Source: Craterostigma plantagineum
Taxonomy: Eukaryota > Streptophyta > Magnoliopsida > Lamiales > Linderniaceae
Assembly: GCA_027422505.1 (NCBI GenBank)
Contig: JAPQWV010000005.1
Location: forward strand, 17,502,501 to 17,566,500
Direction of reading: 5' to 3'
DNA length: 64,000 nt
Shown: positions 1 to 10,947 of the stretch, one piece after another
Numbering within the stretch: position 1 is the stretch's first letter
Layout: every line of letters begins with the position of its first letter
Made by a program: the position numbers and the translations under genes
Notes under the pieces: model-generated
The model's database searches: none
The model's input: the letters and a program-made list of their open reading frames with translations, nothing else
What the model was told of the DNA's origin: nothing

Positions 1-1352
1 AGATGAGAAACCTTAGGCTCAGACTGATATCTAGCACATACGCATACGCTATACATGATGTCAGGTCTACTAGCAGATAGGTACAATAAACTGCCTATCA
101 TAGATCGATACAATGTTGGGTCAACATTCTGTCCAACATTGTCCTTACTTACCTTTTGCGTAGACCCCATAGGCGTTTTCATTACCTTTGCTGTGTCAAC
201 CCGAACTTCTTCAGTGTTCTTCGCGTACTTCTCTTGGGACATAAAGATCCCGTCGCCGCTCTACTTAATCTGCAAGCCTAAAAAATAAGTTAGCTCTCCA
301 ATCATGCTCATTTCGAACGTGGAGTTCATCGCCTGCACAAACTGATCTAACATGGACTGTGAGCTCGACCCAAAAACGATATCATCTACGTAAACTTGAG
401 CAATTAAAAGATCAGAACCGGCTCTTTTAACAAACAGCGTACGGTCTGCCTCACCTCGAGTGAATCCAAATTCAAGTAAAAATGTAGCTAACCTACCATA
501 CCAAGCTCGAGGAGCTTGCTTTAGTCCATACAAAGCTTTCTGCAGCTTAAAAACATGGTTAGGAAAATGTGGATCCTCGAATCCCTTTGGTTGTTCAACA
601 TAGATATCTTTATCAATATACCCATATAAAAACGCACCCTTAACATCCATTTGGTGTAACGTGATGTTAAGCCAACATGCAATAGCTAATAACAACCTAA
701 TTGATTCTAACCTAGCCACGGGAGGGAAAGTCTCATCAAAGTCTATGCCCTCAACTTGCGTATAACCCTGAGCTACTAAACGTGCTTTGTTTCTAACAAC
801 TCTACCAAGTTCATCAGATTTATTCTTAAAGATCCACTTCGTGCCTATGACATTAATGTCCTTCGGCCGTGGGACTAAGGTCCATACTTGGTTTTTCTCA
901 AACTGCAAGAGTTCCTCTTGCATTGCATTTATCCAGAAATTATCCTTGAGAGCTTCAAGGACATTCTTAGGTTCTATTTCAGACACAAAACAATTAAAAC
1001 GTACCTCAGCGTATACTCTGTTCATGCATACGTTTCTTACCATAGACTTGTAATCCTTGCGTGGTTTGTCTCTAGTTCTCCTTCCTTCGTTCATGTCTCC
1101 AATAATAAGGTCAGAGGGATGATCTTTCTGAATCTTAGCTGGCGGATCTCGTCGCACTTCACTGGGTCCAGCCTCAGTGTTCTGTTCTGGCACAGATGTT
1201 GAGTCAGATGTTGGCTCAACATTTTCACCCTCTGTTTCACTGACAGCTTGTATAACATCTGAAATATCAACTTGAGAGGACATTCTGCTAAGATTAGTAC
1301 TATCATCAAACACAATATGCACTGATTCCTGAACGGAAAATGCACTTATCAC
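1..1352 (-). pseudogene. Copia-1 reverse transcriptase and start of RNase H linker
   Basis: The frame from 1352 carries the acidic linker between integrase and RT, then the copia [41 protein letters not shown] (first catalytic Asp), LYGLKQAPRAWY and VYVDDIVFGS (YVDD catalytic pair), ending at TYFLGLQIK. A stop follows at about 277 where the family continues with a glutamine-rich turn. The same frame then runs on to base 1 with MSQEKYAKN and SLLYLSASRPDIM, so the RT-RNase H connection is present and the gene simply leaves the window. A short out-of-frame patch near 205-225 is a second lesion. Confidence 0.88.
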
Positions 1353-2418
1353 TTTTCGAATCGAACTTAGTCAAGTACTCACGATCATTCAACATAAAGC
1401 AGTAGCATCCAAAAACATGAAAGTACTTGACAGTAGGCTTTTTCCCATTCAACAATTCATACGAAGTCATTTTAGTACCATGACGAAGGAACACACGATT
1501 AGATATATGACATGCCGTATGCAACGCTTCAGCCCAAAACCTCTTCGAAAGACTCTTAGAATGCAACATAACACGTGCCATTTCTTGTAAAGTGTTATTC
1601 TTCCTTTCGGCCACCCCATTTTGTTGGGGCGTCTTAGGAGATGAATCATGCACAATACCTTTCTTATCACAAAATTCATCAAATGATTGATTTTCAAATT
1701 CTCTACCATGATCAAACCTAATACGAAAAATAGTAGCACTAAAATTGTTCTTAATCATGGCACAAAATTTTTTAAAGAAATCGAAAGATTCAGATTTTTT
1801 CCTAAGAAAGAATATCCATGCATATCTAGAAAAGTCATCCACGAGCACATATGCATATTTCCTACCACCAATGCTATCTACTTCCATCGGACCCATCAAA
1901 TCCATGTGAATAAGCTGAAAACAATGAGCAGTTTTAAAATGTTGGGCAGCATGTTGGTCAACATTATGGCTAGCATGCACTTGCTTACCCTTCAAACATG
2001 ACTCACAAACAACCTTACCAAACTCCTTGAGCTTTGGGATACCTCTGATGGCTCCGTGTTTGATAAGCTGCTCCAAGGTTCGGTAGTTAACGTGGCCCAA
2101 TTTGAAATGCCAAACTACCACATCGTCCTTAGCTTTTGATAGTTGGCACACATCTTTCACACCGGATTTGTCGCCGACTAGGTAGCAGTTATCGCTCGAT
2201 CTTTTACCTGCCATCACTCGCACAGAATTGCTGTTAAACACTTCACAACATTCTTTATTAAACCTTACCTCAAGGTCATCATCACAGAGTTGGCTTATGC
2301 TGATTAGATTCGCAACGAGCCCGTCGACATGGAGCACATTGCTCAACTTGGGAAAGTCGGGCACGTTGAGTCTACCTCGGCCGAGAATTCGCCCTTTAGC
2401 ACCTCCTCCGAACGTCAC
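1306..2418 (-). pseudogene. Copia-1 integrase with GAG-pre-integrase domain
   Basis: The protein carries the zinc-binding pre-integrase block (WHFKLGHVNYRTLEQL ... CESCLKGKQ), then the rve catalytic core with HMDLMGPMEV (first Asp), FDHGREFENQ where the family has SDxGxEF (second Asp kept) and the downstream PQQNGVAERKN block with the catalytic Glu. It ends in the FWAEALHTACH and YFHVFGC modules. Its 3' end overlaps the RT frame by 47 bases in another register, so one indel separates integrase from RT here. The protein would act in the cDNA integration complex; in this copy it cannot be made as part of Pol. Confidence 0.88.
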
Positions 2419-2430
2419 AGATCCACTTCT

Positions 2431-2979
2431 TCATGGTATATAATCACTAAGATACGCCTTGGTACCCGTCATATGTCGGGAACACCCGCTATCGAAGTAC
2501 CAAGAACCTGTCACGTTAGCTCGCAAGGAGGTATACACAACATGGCATTTATGAATAGATTTCTCGACCCACACTTTCTTAGATGACAGAACAGCATTCT
2601 GATTACTAGAAATTGAAGATGAGCCAACTGAGCTTTCTCCAGACACTCCTTTCAACACTGATTTCTCAATGTTGAGTAGGATGTTGGATGACATTTCAGC
2701 CGACATCGATTTCTTTGCAGAAATCTCCCTCTTCAATTTCCAGCAAAATGGTTTTAAATGACCAGTTTGCTTACAATGATGGCAAATATATGAGCTATCC
2801 TTATTCTCAGGGGTAGCATGCTTCGGACTCGGATTTACTCTCACATTTTCACTAACATCATTCGTGGCACGATGTTTAACAAAAACTATCTTAGGCTGAA
2901 CATGGGTTACGGGTTTTGGATCAGTAATGGGCTGAGAACTAAATCCTAGACCTTGCTTATCAAAAACACCTAGGGACAA
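2431..2979 (-). pseudogene. Copia-1 second zinc knuckle and protease N-terminus
   Basis: This frame has a CCHC knuckle (CHHCKQTGHLKPFC) followed about 85 residues later by WYFDSGCSRHMTG, the copia aspartic protease active site with its D-S-G. The frame stops at 2431, 13 bases before the integrase frame opens, so protease is cut from the rest of Pol. A second knuckle just before protease is characteristic of SIRE elements. Confidence 0.82.
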
Positions 2980-3660
2980 TACCTCATCAAGGGTCGTTTA
3001 CACTTGTTCAATTTCAAGAAGGTCTGGTCAGCCTTGTCAACCCGCTTCTGTAGCTTGTCAATTTCTGTGTCCTTACGTGTCAGCACGGCCTCCATTTTGT
3101 TCATACCATCCACCAAGCTTTCGATCAGTTTTTCATTCTTCTCATTCTCCTCGGACAGTACTTCAACAGCGGCTTTGAGTTGCAAATTTTTCGCCTTCTC
3201 AATTTCATATTGTGCGGACATCAACTCAAAGGCTTCGTTCAGCTGAACGTCTTCGCAACATTCTGTACCTAAATCGTCAGAACTCAAATACCCATCAAAA
3301 TAGTTTGAGTCATCATAATAAAAAATGATTTGTTTTTCAGATGTTGAGTCAGATGTTGGCTCAACATCAGTTACCGCAGTGAAGTCGACTTGCTGATCCT
3401 CATCGTCTTCACCATCTGAAAAGGACTGAATAGTGACAGACGATTGCTTGGTCTCCATTTGGTCATCTTCTTCATCAGATAGATCGACCCGACCTTTCCG
3501 TGCTTGCGAAGAGTGTTAGCGCACTCGTTGGCAAAATGACCCCAACCTTGGCATTCATAGCATCTTACTGATTCATAGTTGATGTTTTTCTCCTTCTTCC
3601 CGTCTGGCTTACCTTCTGGCTTGCGTTTAAAGAACGGAGGCGCAGACGAAGGTTCTGCTT
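2970..3660 (-). pseudogene. Copia-1 gag C-terminal region: first zinc knuckle, acidic and coiled-coil part
   Basis: The stretch 3525-3569 encodes a CCHC knuckle (CYECQGWGHFANEC). After it comes an acidic segment (DGEDDEDQQ) and a leucine/lysine/glutamate heptad region, about residues 70-150 of the 3458-2970 frame, that looks like a coiled coil. The knuckle and the coiled coil are in different frames, so there is an indel near 3460-3525. In SIRE elements this region is part of the long Gag that forms the virus-like particle and binds RNA. Confidence 0.75.
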
Positions 3661-3667
3661 TGGCATT

Positions 3668-4489
3668 CTAGCCCTTCCTGAATGTTGGGCCAACATTCTG
3701 CTCGACATTCTTCTTCTGAAGAAACTTTGTGAATTTCTTCACGAACATAGCCATATCCTCATCGCAATTGGGGTCAACCTCAGTTAGATCCTTGGATGGC
3801 TGACTGATCAGTGCGAGACTTTTTCCGCGGGAGGCCCTATCTTGTACTTCGAGATTGGTCTCAAAGTTCTTCATGATGTTCATCAACGTGTTGAGATCCA
3901 TCGTCGACAAATTGTGGGCTTCCTCGACCGCAGCTACCTTCACATTAAACTTCGCATTTAGTGTTCGAATTGCTTTAGATATTAATACCTTATTTGCGAT
4001 CGGCTCCCCGAGACTGGCGCATGCGCTCGAGATCGACAGAATTTTGCCGAAGTATGTGGTAACATCCTCATCATCCTTCATTCTGAGGTTTTCGAATTGG
4101 TTGAGGAGTAGCCGAAAACGTGTCTGCTTCACACTCGCATCGCCTTCACAGTACCTCTGAAGTAGATCCCACGCATCCTTTGCCGTAGTACTATTTTGAA
4201 TGATTTTGAACATGAAGATGTCCACCGAAGAGAAGATGGCATTAAGGGCTTTATCATTGAACTCGGGGACGCTCTTCTCTTGGAGAGTCCACTGATTGAC
4301 TGGTTTCTCAACGACTTCACCATCAACATCCTGGGTAGTTTTTGGTGTAGAATAACCGTGGAGCACAGACTCCCATGCTCGCAAATCTATGGATTTGATG
4401 CACTGTCGAACACGAACCTTCCAATAGGCGTAGTTGGAGCCGTCTAACACAGGGACTTTGCCGATGTAATTTGAACTTGAAACATCCAT
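3668..4489 (-). pseudogene. Copia-1 gag N-terminal domain (UBN2 type)
   Basis: The frame starts at an ATG at 4489, 39 bases after the primer site, which is the expected gag start. It reads MDVSSSNYIGKVPVLDGSNY, then the UBN2 capsid fold with YWKVRVRQCI, AKDAWDLLQRYCEG, LNQFENLRMKDDEDVTTYFGKI and SKAIRTLNAKF. It stops at 3668, just before the first zinc knuckle, so Gag is truncated there. The final residues NVEQNVGPTF are encoded by one of the repeated CAACATT words of this element. Confidence 0.85.
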
Positions 4490-4527
4490 TATAAAGGATC
4501 AAAAACGCTTAGTCACGTCAAGAGGGG

Positions 4528-4539
4528 GCTCTGATACCA
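4528..4539 (-). other. Copia-1 primer binding site (tRNA-iMet)
   Basis: The minus strand reads TGGTATCAGAGC, the standard complement of the 3' end of plant initiator tRNA-Met. It lies 3 bases inside the LTR edge and fixes both the direction and the LTR boundary. Confidence 0.92.
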
Positions 4540-4542
4540 CTT

Positions 4543-5451
4543 TGAAGTGGTCCCGTTCGATATGGATGTAAAACACTAACTATAGACTAGATGTTGGGTA
4601 AAATGTCGGGGTAACACTCAACCTAACATTCAGGTGCACAGCGGAATATTGTAATTACTTAGTGACGAAACTGAAATAACACGAGATGTAAATCTGTGCA
4701 GCAAGTCAAATAACTTGCTGCGTGCCTCAAGGCGAAATTCCACTAACAGCAATGGATGGCAAAATAACTATCCGAAGATAGTAAAAACACGTCTAGCAAA
4801 ACCTACGAATCAAAAAGGATTCTGCAAACTACAAGATCTTTCGACCTTTGAAAAGCTAGACTAAAAGACAACTCTCGCAATATGTAAAACTCGCTCAAAC
4901 TCCATATGTGTTTCGCTCATCGTTTTCGCTCAATATGTCGCTCAAAGTTACTCCGTGAAAGCTCTCTCGAAAGTCGTACTTTGCAGCTCGAAAATAACTC
5001 TTATTAAAGGTCTTGGCTCCATCTTGAATTGATAAAAGATTCCTTGAATATCCCTTCGAAGATCTCTCTAAATATAGTATATATTTAGTTCGATTCTTCT
5101 CATCTAATCGGCCGATCTCTTATCTCCTATTTATGGTAGCTGGTTGAATGATTCTCTTTTGATATTCAGATGTTCTAATCTTGGTAGTCACTTGACCAAT
5201 TCTCTTTTGATCTTCAAATCTTCTACTTAAGGTAAGTGCACTTCCCAAATTCGTTCAAGCAGCTCCACGTTTTCCACACGGTTTGATCCATTCCCTATCC
5301 TTATATAAGTCCTGCACATCACTAAAAATAGCCAAGATACGGATTAAACAAGTTTTGGGCATGAAAGATAAAACTGAGAAAAGAAACATTCTCGGCCAAC
5401 AGATGTTGACTAGAATGTTACCCTAACATTGCCAATGTTGAAGCCTCAACA
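4543..5451 (-). repeat. Copia-1 5' LTR (about 909 bp)
   Basis: On the minus strand the LTR opens with TGTTGAGGCTTCAACATT at 5451 and closes with CCACTTCA at 4543, next to the primer site. A TATA-like TTATATAA lies at 5301-5308. The LTR starts and ends with clusters of the ATGTTG/CAACAT word that recurs in the coding region. The partner LTR is outside the window, so the outer edge at 5451 rests on the TG/CA rule and the start of unrelated sequence. Confidence 0.75.
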
Positions 5452-5489
5452 TCAACACCATCAAGAAGCATATAAGAGGGAACTTATCA

Positions 5490-5711
5490 TCAGAAGAAGA
5501 ACTTGGGAAAGCCTTTGTGTACTCACTGTCACAGAAAAGGCCACACGGTAGAAACCTGCTTTCAAGTTCATGGCTATCCCCAGGGTTCAGAACAAATCAG
5601 AAATTCAAAGGTAACATAGTAAAACAATTCTTGACTGATCAAGAAAACATGCAAGGTCAGCATGTGCACCTGAATGGTTCCAATAAAGGGGAGTCTCTGG
5701 CTCAATTGTAG
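5490..5711 (+). pseudogene. Copia-3 gag fragment with zinc knuckle
   Basis: In the frame through 5497 the DNA encodes a retroviral knuckle, CTHCHRKGHTVETC, followed by a HGYP turn. That combination is common in Ale/Retrofit-type copia Gag. It is cut at 5746 by a gypsy-derived insertion. Integrase of a plus-strand copia resumes at 8131, so both pieces probably belong to one element, with the protease region missing between them. Confidence 0.65.
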
Positions 5712-5746
5712 GTAACTTCTTCACAGCTAGAAAGTCTGAAGGCCCT

Positions 5747-6250
5747 TGTTACCCTAGGGATTTCTAGCGAACGGTAAAATAACGTTAACTATAAAATGAC
5801 CCGCAAACTTAAGGGCGCGAGAGGAAAGACATGGAGTGGGTAACTCTTAAGAAGGGTGCGAGAGAGGAAGAGAAATCCCCGAGAGAGGAGCCGAGGCTCG
5901 AGTGAGGAGGTTCCGCGACGACGAGAAAGGGTCAACAGAGAAAACTGAAGGGATGAGAATGTGGGATCGTGGGAAAGATCACGTTCCCAATGCGAGGTTC
6001 GTGAGAAATGCGGGACAGGATCAAAGAACAGGTCAAGGCAAGACGAAACGAGGTTAGTATAAATAGCAACGGTTAGATCATTTCCCAGGCTTTCGAAATA
6101 ACTAAAACTGATTTACTAGCCTAAAACACCTATCTTCACCCACTTTCTGACTTAAGCATCGGAGGGGCTACGCCGGCACCAACCCCGGCCCCCTTCTGAC
6201 ATGTTTGTTGAGTTTTGGGTGTTAGGTTCGACGGATAAGACCGAAGAGCA
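5747..6250 (+). repeat. Left LTR of the Tat-like element
   Basis: It starts with TGTTACCCTAGGG and has a TATA box (TATAAATAG, about 6057) followed by a pyrimidine-rich R/U5 with GCATCGGAGGGGCTACGCC. The 3' edge near 6250 is an estimate, because the right copy is too short for comparison and I found no standard primer site. Confidence 0.55.
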
Positions 6251-6300
6251 CGCGCTAGAGGGAAAATCAGTCGCGCCAGAGTCGTTTTACGCGGTCCACA

Positions 6301-7064
6301 TCAATTGGCGGAAGAGGAAAGATTGTACAATGTACATAAGTCATCTACGGTAATCCCCTTAGAACAAAAGCCGAAATGACAGAGCAGATCATCCTTGACG
6401 AGCTCGGGGGAGCTGAAGCTGCGGCCCCCGAGGATCTCTTTCAATCTCTCAACCTCTGAATCAGGAGTGGGAGGAAGAGGGGTAGATATAGATATGGCCT
6501 TGGGCCAAGCATCAACTGTATCGTTCTCGGGACTTCCCTCAGGAGGTCGGACGTAAAAGAATTTCTTCATCCATCCTTTGTGGGAGGAGGGGTTCCTGAG
6601 AAGGAATTCCTCGGAAGCAGTGGAAGTAAAGAATAACTTGCCAGGCTCTTTCTGGAAGATAAGAATAGCTAAGGAAATAAGAAGGCTATAGGAATTCGGA
6701 GTCAACTGGCTCGGGGAAGATAGTGGTTGCAAAGGTCAACTAAGAATTGAGGAAGAGGTAGGCGGAGTCCCATGTCGACTTGATCAAGGAAAAAGGTATG
6801 GAAACCCTCGACAGGCCCACTGACTACATCCCAAGGGCCGGGAATTTGCACATCGTAATCAGGAGTAAGCCCGACCCGATCGATAATCATAGGAATGTGG
6901 GAGTCCCGAAGGGTCGACACGTTTACCTCGTGCCACGGGAGTTTAACAGACTCAAGAAAGTCTTCCATTTGCGAGGACCAATCGGATAGAGCTTCGAGGT
7001 ATGCTTCCATGCTCGGGTACGCTACAAGTTGAGGGGGGGGGGGTATCCAAGTCAGGGAAGTCAT
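6301..7064 (-). pseudogene. Antisense ORF, putative gypsy-type transposon (PF04195-like) domain
   Basis: Two overlapping minus-strand frames (7064-6702 and 6732-6301) make one broken protein. The first has FHTFFLDQVDMGLRLPLPQFLVDLCNHY and the second LTPNSYSLLISLAIL and GWMKKFFYVRP. This resembles the plant domain annotated as putative gypsy-type transposon (Transposase_28), where a GLRFPLH-like motif is followed by LHPNSW-like and FF.V residues. One frameshift joins them near 6710, and a stop lies just upstream of 7064 in the same frame. It runs opposite to the flanking LTR copies. The function of the domain is unknown. Confidence 0.6.
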
Positions 7065-7823
7065 TTAGTGCTTCAATCGGGTTGAGAACGAAGTGAAAAA
7101 TAAAGAGGAAGGAGATTCTGGGCAGTTAGAGGCTGGTGGAAAAATCGGTCGATTCGAAGAGGACGAAGTCGCGACGATGCCCATAACGAAAGGGTGCATA
7201 ATCTTAAATGAACTAGCTAAACAGAGACGAAAACCCAGGATAACAGAAGAAAAGAACACAAAAAGGGAGAATTAGGCGTTGCCACCAACAATCGCACAAA
7301 TCCCAAACTCGAAGTAACGAAATAGAGATAAAGAGGAGAAAGAGAGAAGAAAGAGAACTAACCAGCGTTGATAAAGGGGTAGGCGGCAGAATCTTGTGAA
7401 TGAAGCACCCGAAAATCGGAAGGAATCGCAGAGATGAGAAAATCGCACCGTTTGGAATTCTGAGAGAGAAGATACGATAATAGGGAAGAACGGAAGCTGA
7501 AAACCCTTATAATAGGGAAAAATAAAATAAAAGAAGAAAAGGAAGGGAAGGCGAGACATTAAGCTCCCAGATGAGTGACACGTGGCGGAACATATCTGAA
7601 TTTGATACGATGGGGCGGTAACTTTCCCGGCCAAAGAAGGCCACTACGTGGCGTAGTAAGGGAGTGTCAGGAAGGGAAAGAACGCGGATCGCCCGACGAG
7701 CAAAGGAAAAGGCATAAAAAGGCCCGAGCAGATCGACCAAGGGGAGTGGAAGGGTCAGGGTCTTATAACCAATTATTACCAATAGCTAACGTCCAAATAC
7801 TCGTTATACTCTTTTTGGAATAT
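7065..7823. other. Internal region of the Tat-like element, no gene recognised
   Basis: Purine-rich sequence with weak minus-strand frames (7272-7634, 7507-7782) that match no family I know. A G homopolymer lies at about 7026-7037. It is probably untranslated internal sequence of the Tat-like element. Confidence 0.4.
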
Positions 7824-7949
7824 TGTTACCCTCGAGATTTCTAGCTAACGGTAAAGTAACGTTAACTATAAAATGACCCGCGAACTTAAAGGCGCGAGAG
7901 GAAAGACGATGGAGTGGGTAACTCGCAAGAAGGGCGCGAGAGAGGAAGG
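7824..7949 (+). repeat. Truncated right LTR copy of the Tat-like element
   Basis: Starting TGTTACCCTCGAG, it follows the left copy (5747-5871) base by base with few changes up to GCGAGAGAGGAAG, then diverges into a poly-G tract (about 7961-7972). The 180 bp from 7950 to 8130 match nothing I recognise. Confidence 0.65.
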
Positions 7950-8130
7950 GTGGAAGCCCGGGGGGGGGGGGGTTTGCTCCAAGGCTAACAGGAGACAGTA
8001 GGGAGGAGCTGCTCGGGCCCATTAAATGGAGAACCAGTCGGGTAGCCCGAGCGGCTAAGGAGAAGAGATTGGGAGAAGCTGATGCCCGAGGAGGTCCTGC
8101 CTGTGAGGGAAAGGAAGACAGACCAAGGCT

Positions 8131-9202
8131 AGATCTTTGGTAGTTAATAATTCTGTGTTCCTTAATAAATTCTGTGTAGATCTTTGGCATAACAGATTAG
8201 GACATTCATCTGATAAGGTTTTGGACTTACTTCGTGCCTCTTTGAAACATAATGGCAGCTCCATGAGCTCTTATTGTAAGATATGTCCTATTGCTAAACA
8301 AAAGAAACTTTCTTTTCCAAACTATAGCAAAACATTGTGTGAGCCCTTTGACCTTATTCATTGTGATGTTTGGGGTCCATTTCATGTTACTTCACACCTA
8401 GAACATCAATACTTTGTCACTGTGGTAGATGATTTCTCAAGGTTCACCTGGCTTTTTATGATCAAGTATAAGTCAGAGGTTCCCACTGTAATCAACTATT
8501 CTAGCTTTGGTAGACACTCAGTTTCAGAGGAAGGTTAAAGTGATTAAGACAGACAAGGCAAGGGAGTTTAACTTAGCCCAAACCTTTAGGGAAAAAGGGA
8601 TCATACACCATCTCTCATGTGTCCAGACAACACGGAAAAACTCAGTAGTAGAGAGGAAGCACCAACACCTGCTAAATGTAGCTAGATCACTCTTTTTTCA
8701 ATCTGGTTCGCCTGCTAAGTTTTGATCAGAATGTGTGCTAACTGTTGCCTTTCTTATCAATGGAACTCCTTCAGTTAAACTAGGTGGCGAAAGCCCATAT
8801 GACCTCTTATATTAGAAACCAGTTGATTATAACATGATGCGAGTGTTTGGTTCTCTATGTTTTAGCTCTACTATGGCAGCTGGCAGGAAAAAGTTTGATG
8901 AAAGGGCGAGAGAATGTGTCTTTTTGGGGTACCCAAATGGTGTTAAAGGGTACATGATAATGGACATTAAAATAATGCAGATCTTAGTATCCAGGGATGT
9001 CAAATTTAAGGAAGATAAGTTCCCATTCAAGGCACATCACACAGCTGAGATCCCAGCAGATCCATTTCCCACACATGTCCTGCCAAGATCTTGCCTTTCT
9101 GATCCAAATGATATAGATGGGTGTTGCTTCCACCAGAGGACAATGGCCCAGTCCTGCAGGATTCTCCTGACATGGCTGAGACTCATGCAGCTGCAGATAT
9201 AA
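8131..9202 (+). pseudogene. Copia-3 integrase remnant
   Basis: Three broken frames give an integrase in order: LWHNRLGHSSDKVLDLL and CKICPIAKQKKL (zinc-binding pre-integrase), IHCDVWGPFHV and VVDDFSRFTWLFM (catalytic core start), TDKAREFNLAQ (second Asp region, GxEF altered), VERKHQHLLNVARSL (Glu block) and [12 protein letters not shown] with [11 protein letters not shown]. Frameshifts near 8510 and a stop at 8725 inactivate it. Confidence 0.85.
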
Positions 9203-10810
9203 CTGAGGCTCATGCAGAGGAACAACATGACCCACAGCAGCCACATCAGCCACAAAGAAAATCAGGAACGGAACAGAGGAAGCCACCTTATTTAAAAGAC
9301 TACTACTACAACAAGCTGGTGAGCAACCTGTATCCACCCTCCAAGGTTGACTCTAGCAACCAATTCACAAGCCAACACCAAACTCTCATGGCTCAGATCT
9401 CAATGGCGGAGGAGTCTAAAAGCTATTCACAGGCCATTGGAAATAAGAAGTGGGAAGATGCTACGAATGAAGAGTTCCAGGACTTAGTAGAAAATGGCAC
9501 TTGGTCATTGGTTCAACTCCCAGCAGCCAAAACATCAATAGGAAGTCGTTGGGTATTCAAACTCAAACATAACTTAGATGGACAGATAATGAAACACAAA
9601 GCCCGTTTGGTGGCAAAGGGGTATGATCAAAGGGAAGGGGTCGACTATATAGATACCTTTGCCCCTGTAGCCAAGCCCAATACCATCAAAATCATCCTCT
9701 CGTTAGCAGCAAAGCTAGAATAGAGTTTAATGCAGATGGATGTGAGCAATGCATTCTTGAATGGAGACCTCACCGAGGAGGTCTATATGGACTTACCACA
9801 GGGCTTTTACAAGACTTATGCAAGAACTGGACCTAAGAGAATGGTGTGCAAATTACATAAGTCTATATATGGGCTAAAATAGTCATATAGACAATGGAAC
9901 AAGAAGTTCACCGAAGCTGTCAAGAATTTTGGTTTTATGCAGACAGAAGCAGACCACACCCTCTTTATGAAAGGGAAGGGACAGAGCCTGGTGGTATTGT
10001 TAGTTTATGTTGATGACATTGTGCTAGCTGGACCCCTAGTCAAGGCATTGGAAGAGGTAAAATCTTTGCTTCATTTCTGCTTCAAAGTAAAGGACTTAGG
10101 TGAGCTCAAATACTTCCTAGGCATTGAAGTTGCAAGAAGCAGAGGGGCTATTTACATCTCTCAGTGCCAGTACACTTTGCAGCTGCTAGAAGACACATGA
10201 TATATAGGCCAAAACCTCTGTCTACGCCCATGAGTCAAGGATAAAACTTGATAGAATTAGATGGTGTTTTATTAGATGACCCTTTCAAGCACAGGAGGCT
10301 AGTTGGTAGACTGCTCTACCTGACATTTACCAGACCTGACATAGTTTTTGCTGTCCACAAGCTCAGTCAATACATATCAGCTCCAAGGACAGTGCACATG
10401 AAGGCTGCAATTCATCTTCTCAGCTATCTCAAGGCAGCACCTGGCCAGGGAATCCTTCTTGACTCAAAGCAGAAAATGGAGCTGAGAGGGTTCTCGGATG
10501 CAGATTGGGGAGCTTGCAAGGATACTAGGAAATCTGTCTAAGGATATTGCACTTTCATGGGTGATTCTATGATAACCTAGAAGGCCAAGAGACAAGAAAT
10601 TGTTTCCAGATCATCTACAGAAGCTGAATATAGAGCTTTAGGTTCTTTAGTGGCAGAAATATTATGGATCAGACACCTGTTAGCAGCAGAACTGGCAATT
10701 GATATGAATCAAGTTCCAGTTGTTTATTGCGAAAACCAGTAGCCTCCAAGTCCCATGAGCGGTCAAAACACATTGAAATAGATTGCCATTTTATCAGACA
10801 CGACCTGTCC
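9121..10810 (+). pseudogene. Copia-3 reverse transcriptase and RNase H remnant
   Basis: The RT begins with SMAEESKSYSQAIGNKKWEDA and NGTWSLVQLP and continues with [35 protein letters not shown] (first Asp), SIYGLK followed by a stop, and VYVDDIVLAG (YVDD). RNase H follows with GFSDADWGACKDTRKSV, a stop, then RSSTEAEYRALGSL and DCHFIR. In-frame stops at 9721, 9880, 10198, 10541 and 10741 kill it. I see no 3' LTR; similarity fades by about 10810. The motif set suits an Ale/Retrofit-like copia. Confidence 0.85.
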
Positions 10811-10947
10811 AATGGCAACACCAAACTGCTCCCAATTAATGATCGTACAATACTTATCGAATAATACTTGGAGAAGCAATGAGGAATTTCTTTTAGTCCT
10901 GGAAATTCTCAGTTTAGATAAGAATTGTGCGATTTGGGGCCAAAAAA

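Larger units (their letters stand above)
1..5451 (-). mobile_element. Copia-1: SIRE-type Ty1/copia retrotransposon, cut by window edge
   Basis: Read on the minus strand from 5451 the order is LTR, tRNA-iMet primer site, gag, protease, integrase, reverse transcriptase and the start of the RT-RNase H linker; the rest lies beyond base 1. Gag has two separate CCHC knuckles and integrase ends in a YFHVFGC-type module, both usual for the SIRE lineage. Coding is split by several frameshifts and stops, so the copy is dead. The 3' LTR is outside the window, so neither age nor TSD can be read. Short ATGTTG/CAACAT words are scattered along the whole element, coding parts included. Confidence 0.9.
5747..7949 (+). 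mobile_element. Shrunken Tat-like gypsy element with antisense ORF
   Basis: Two direct copies of a sequence starting TGTTACCCT lie at 5747 and 7824 and match for about 125 bp; the right copy is cut short. The left copy carries TATAAATA at about 6057 and a downstream CTGACTTAAGCATCGGAGG block, typical of the R/U5 of Tat/Ogre-type LTRs. No sense gag or pol lies between the copies, only an ORF on the opposite strand. Tat-lineage elements (Grande, Retand) are known to carry such antisense ORFs, so I read this as a deletion derivative. Its right edge is not certain. Confidence 0.6.

Noticed and set aside
7272..7782. Minus-strand frames of 90-120 codons upstream of the antisense ORF
   Set aside because: Overlapping frames with no motifs, in purine-rich DNA; they do not join the antisense ORF.
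7950..8130. Full right LTR of the Tat-like element
   Set aside because: Similarity to the left copy stops at about 7949, at a poly-G tract; the remaining 180 bp cannot be aligned by eye.
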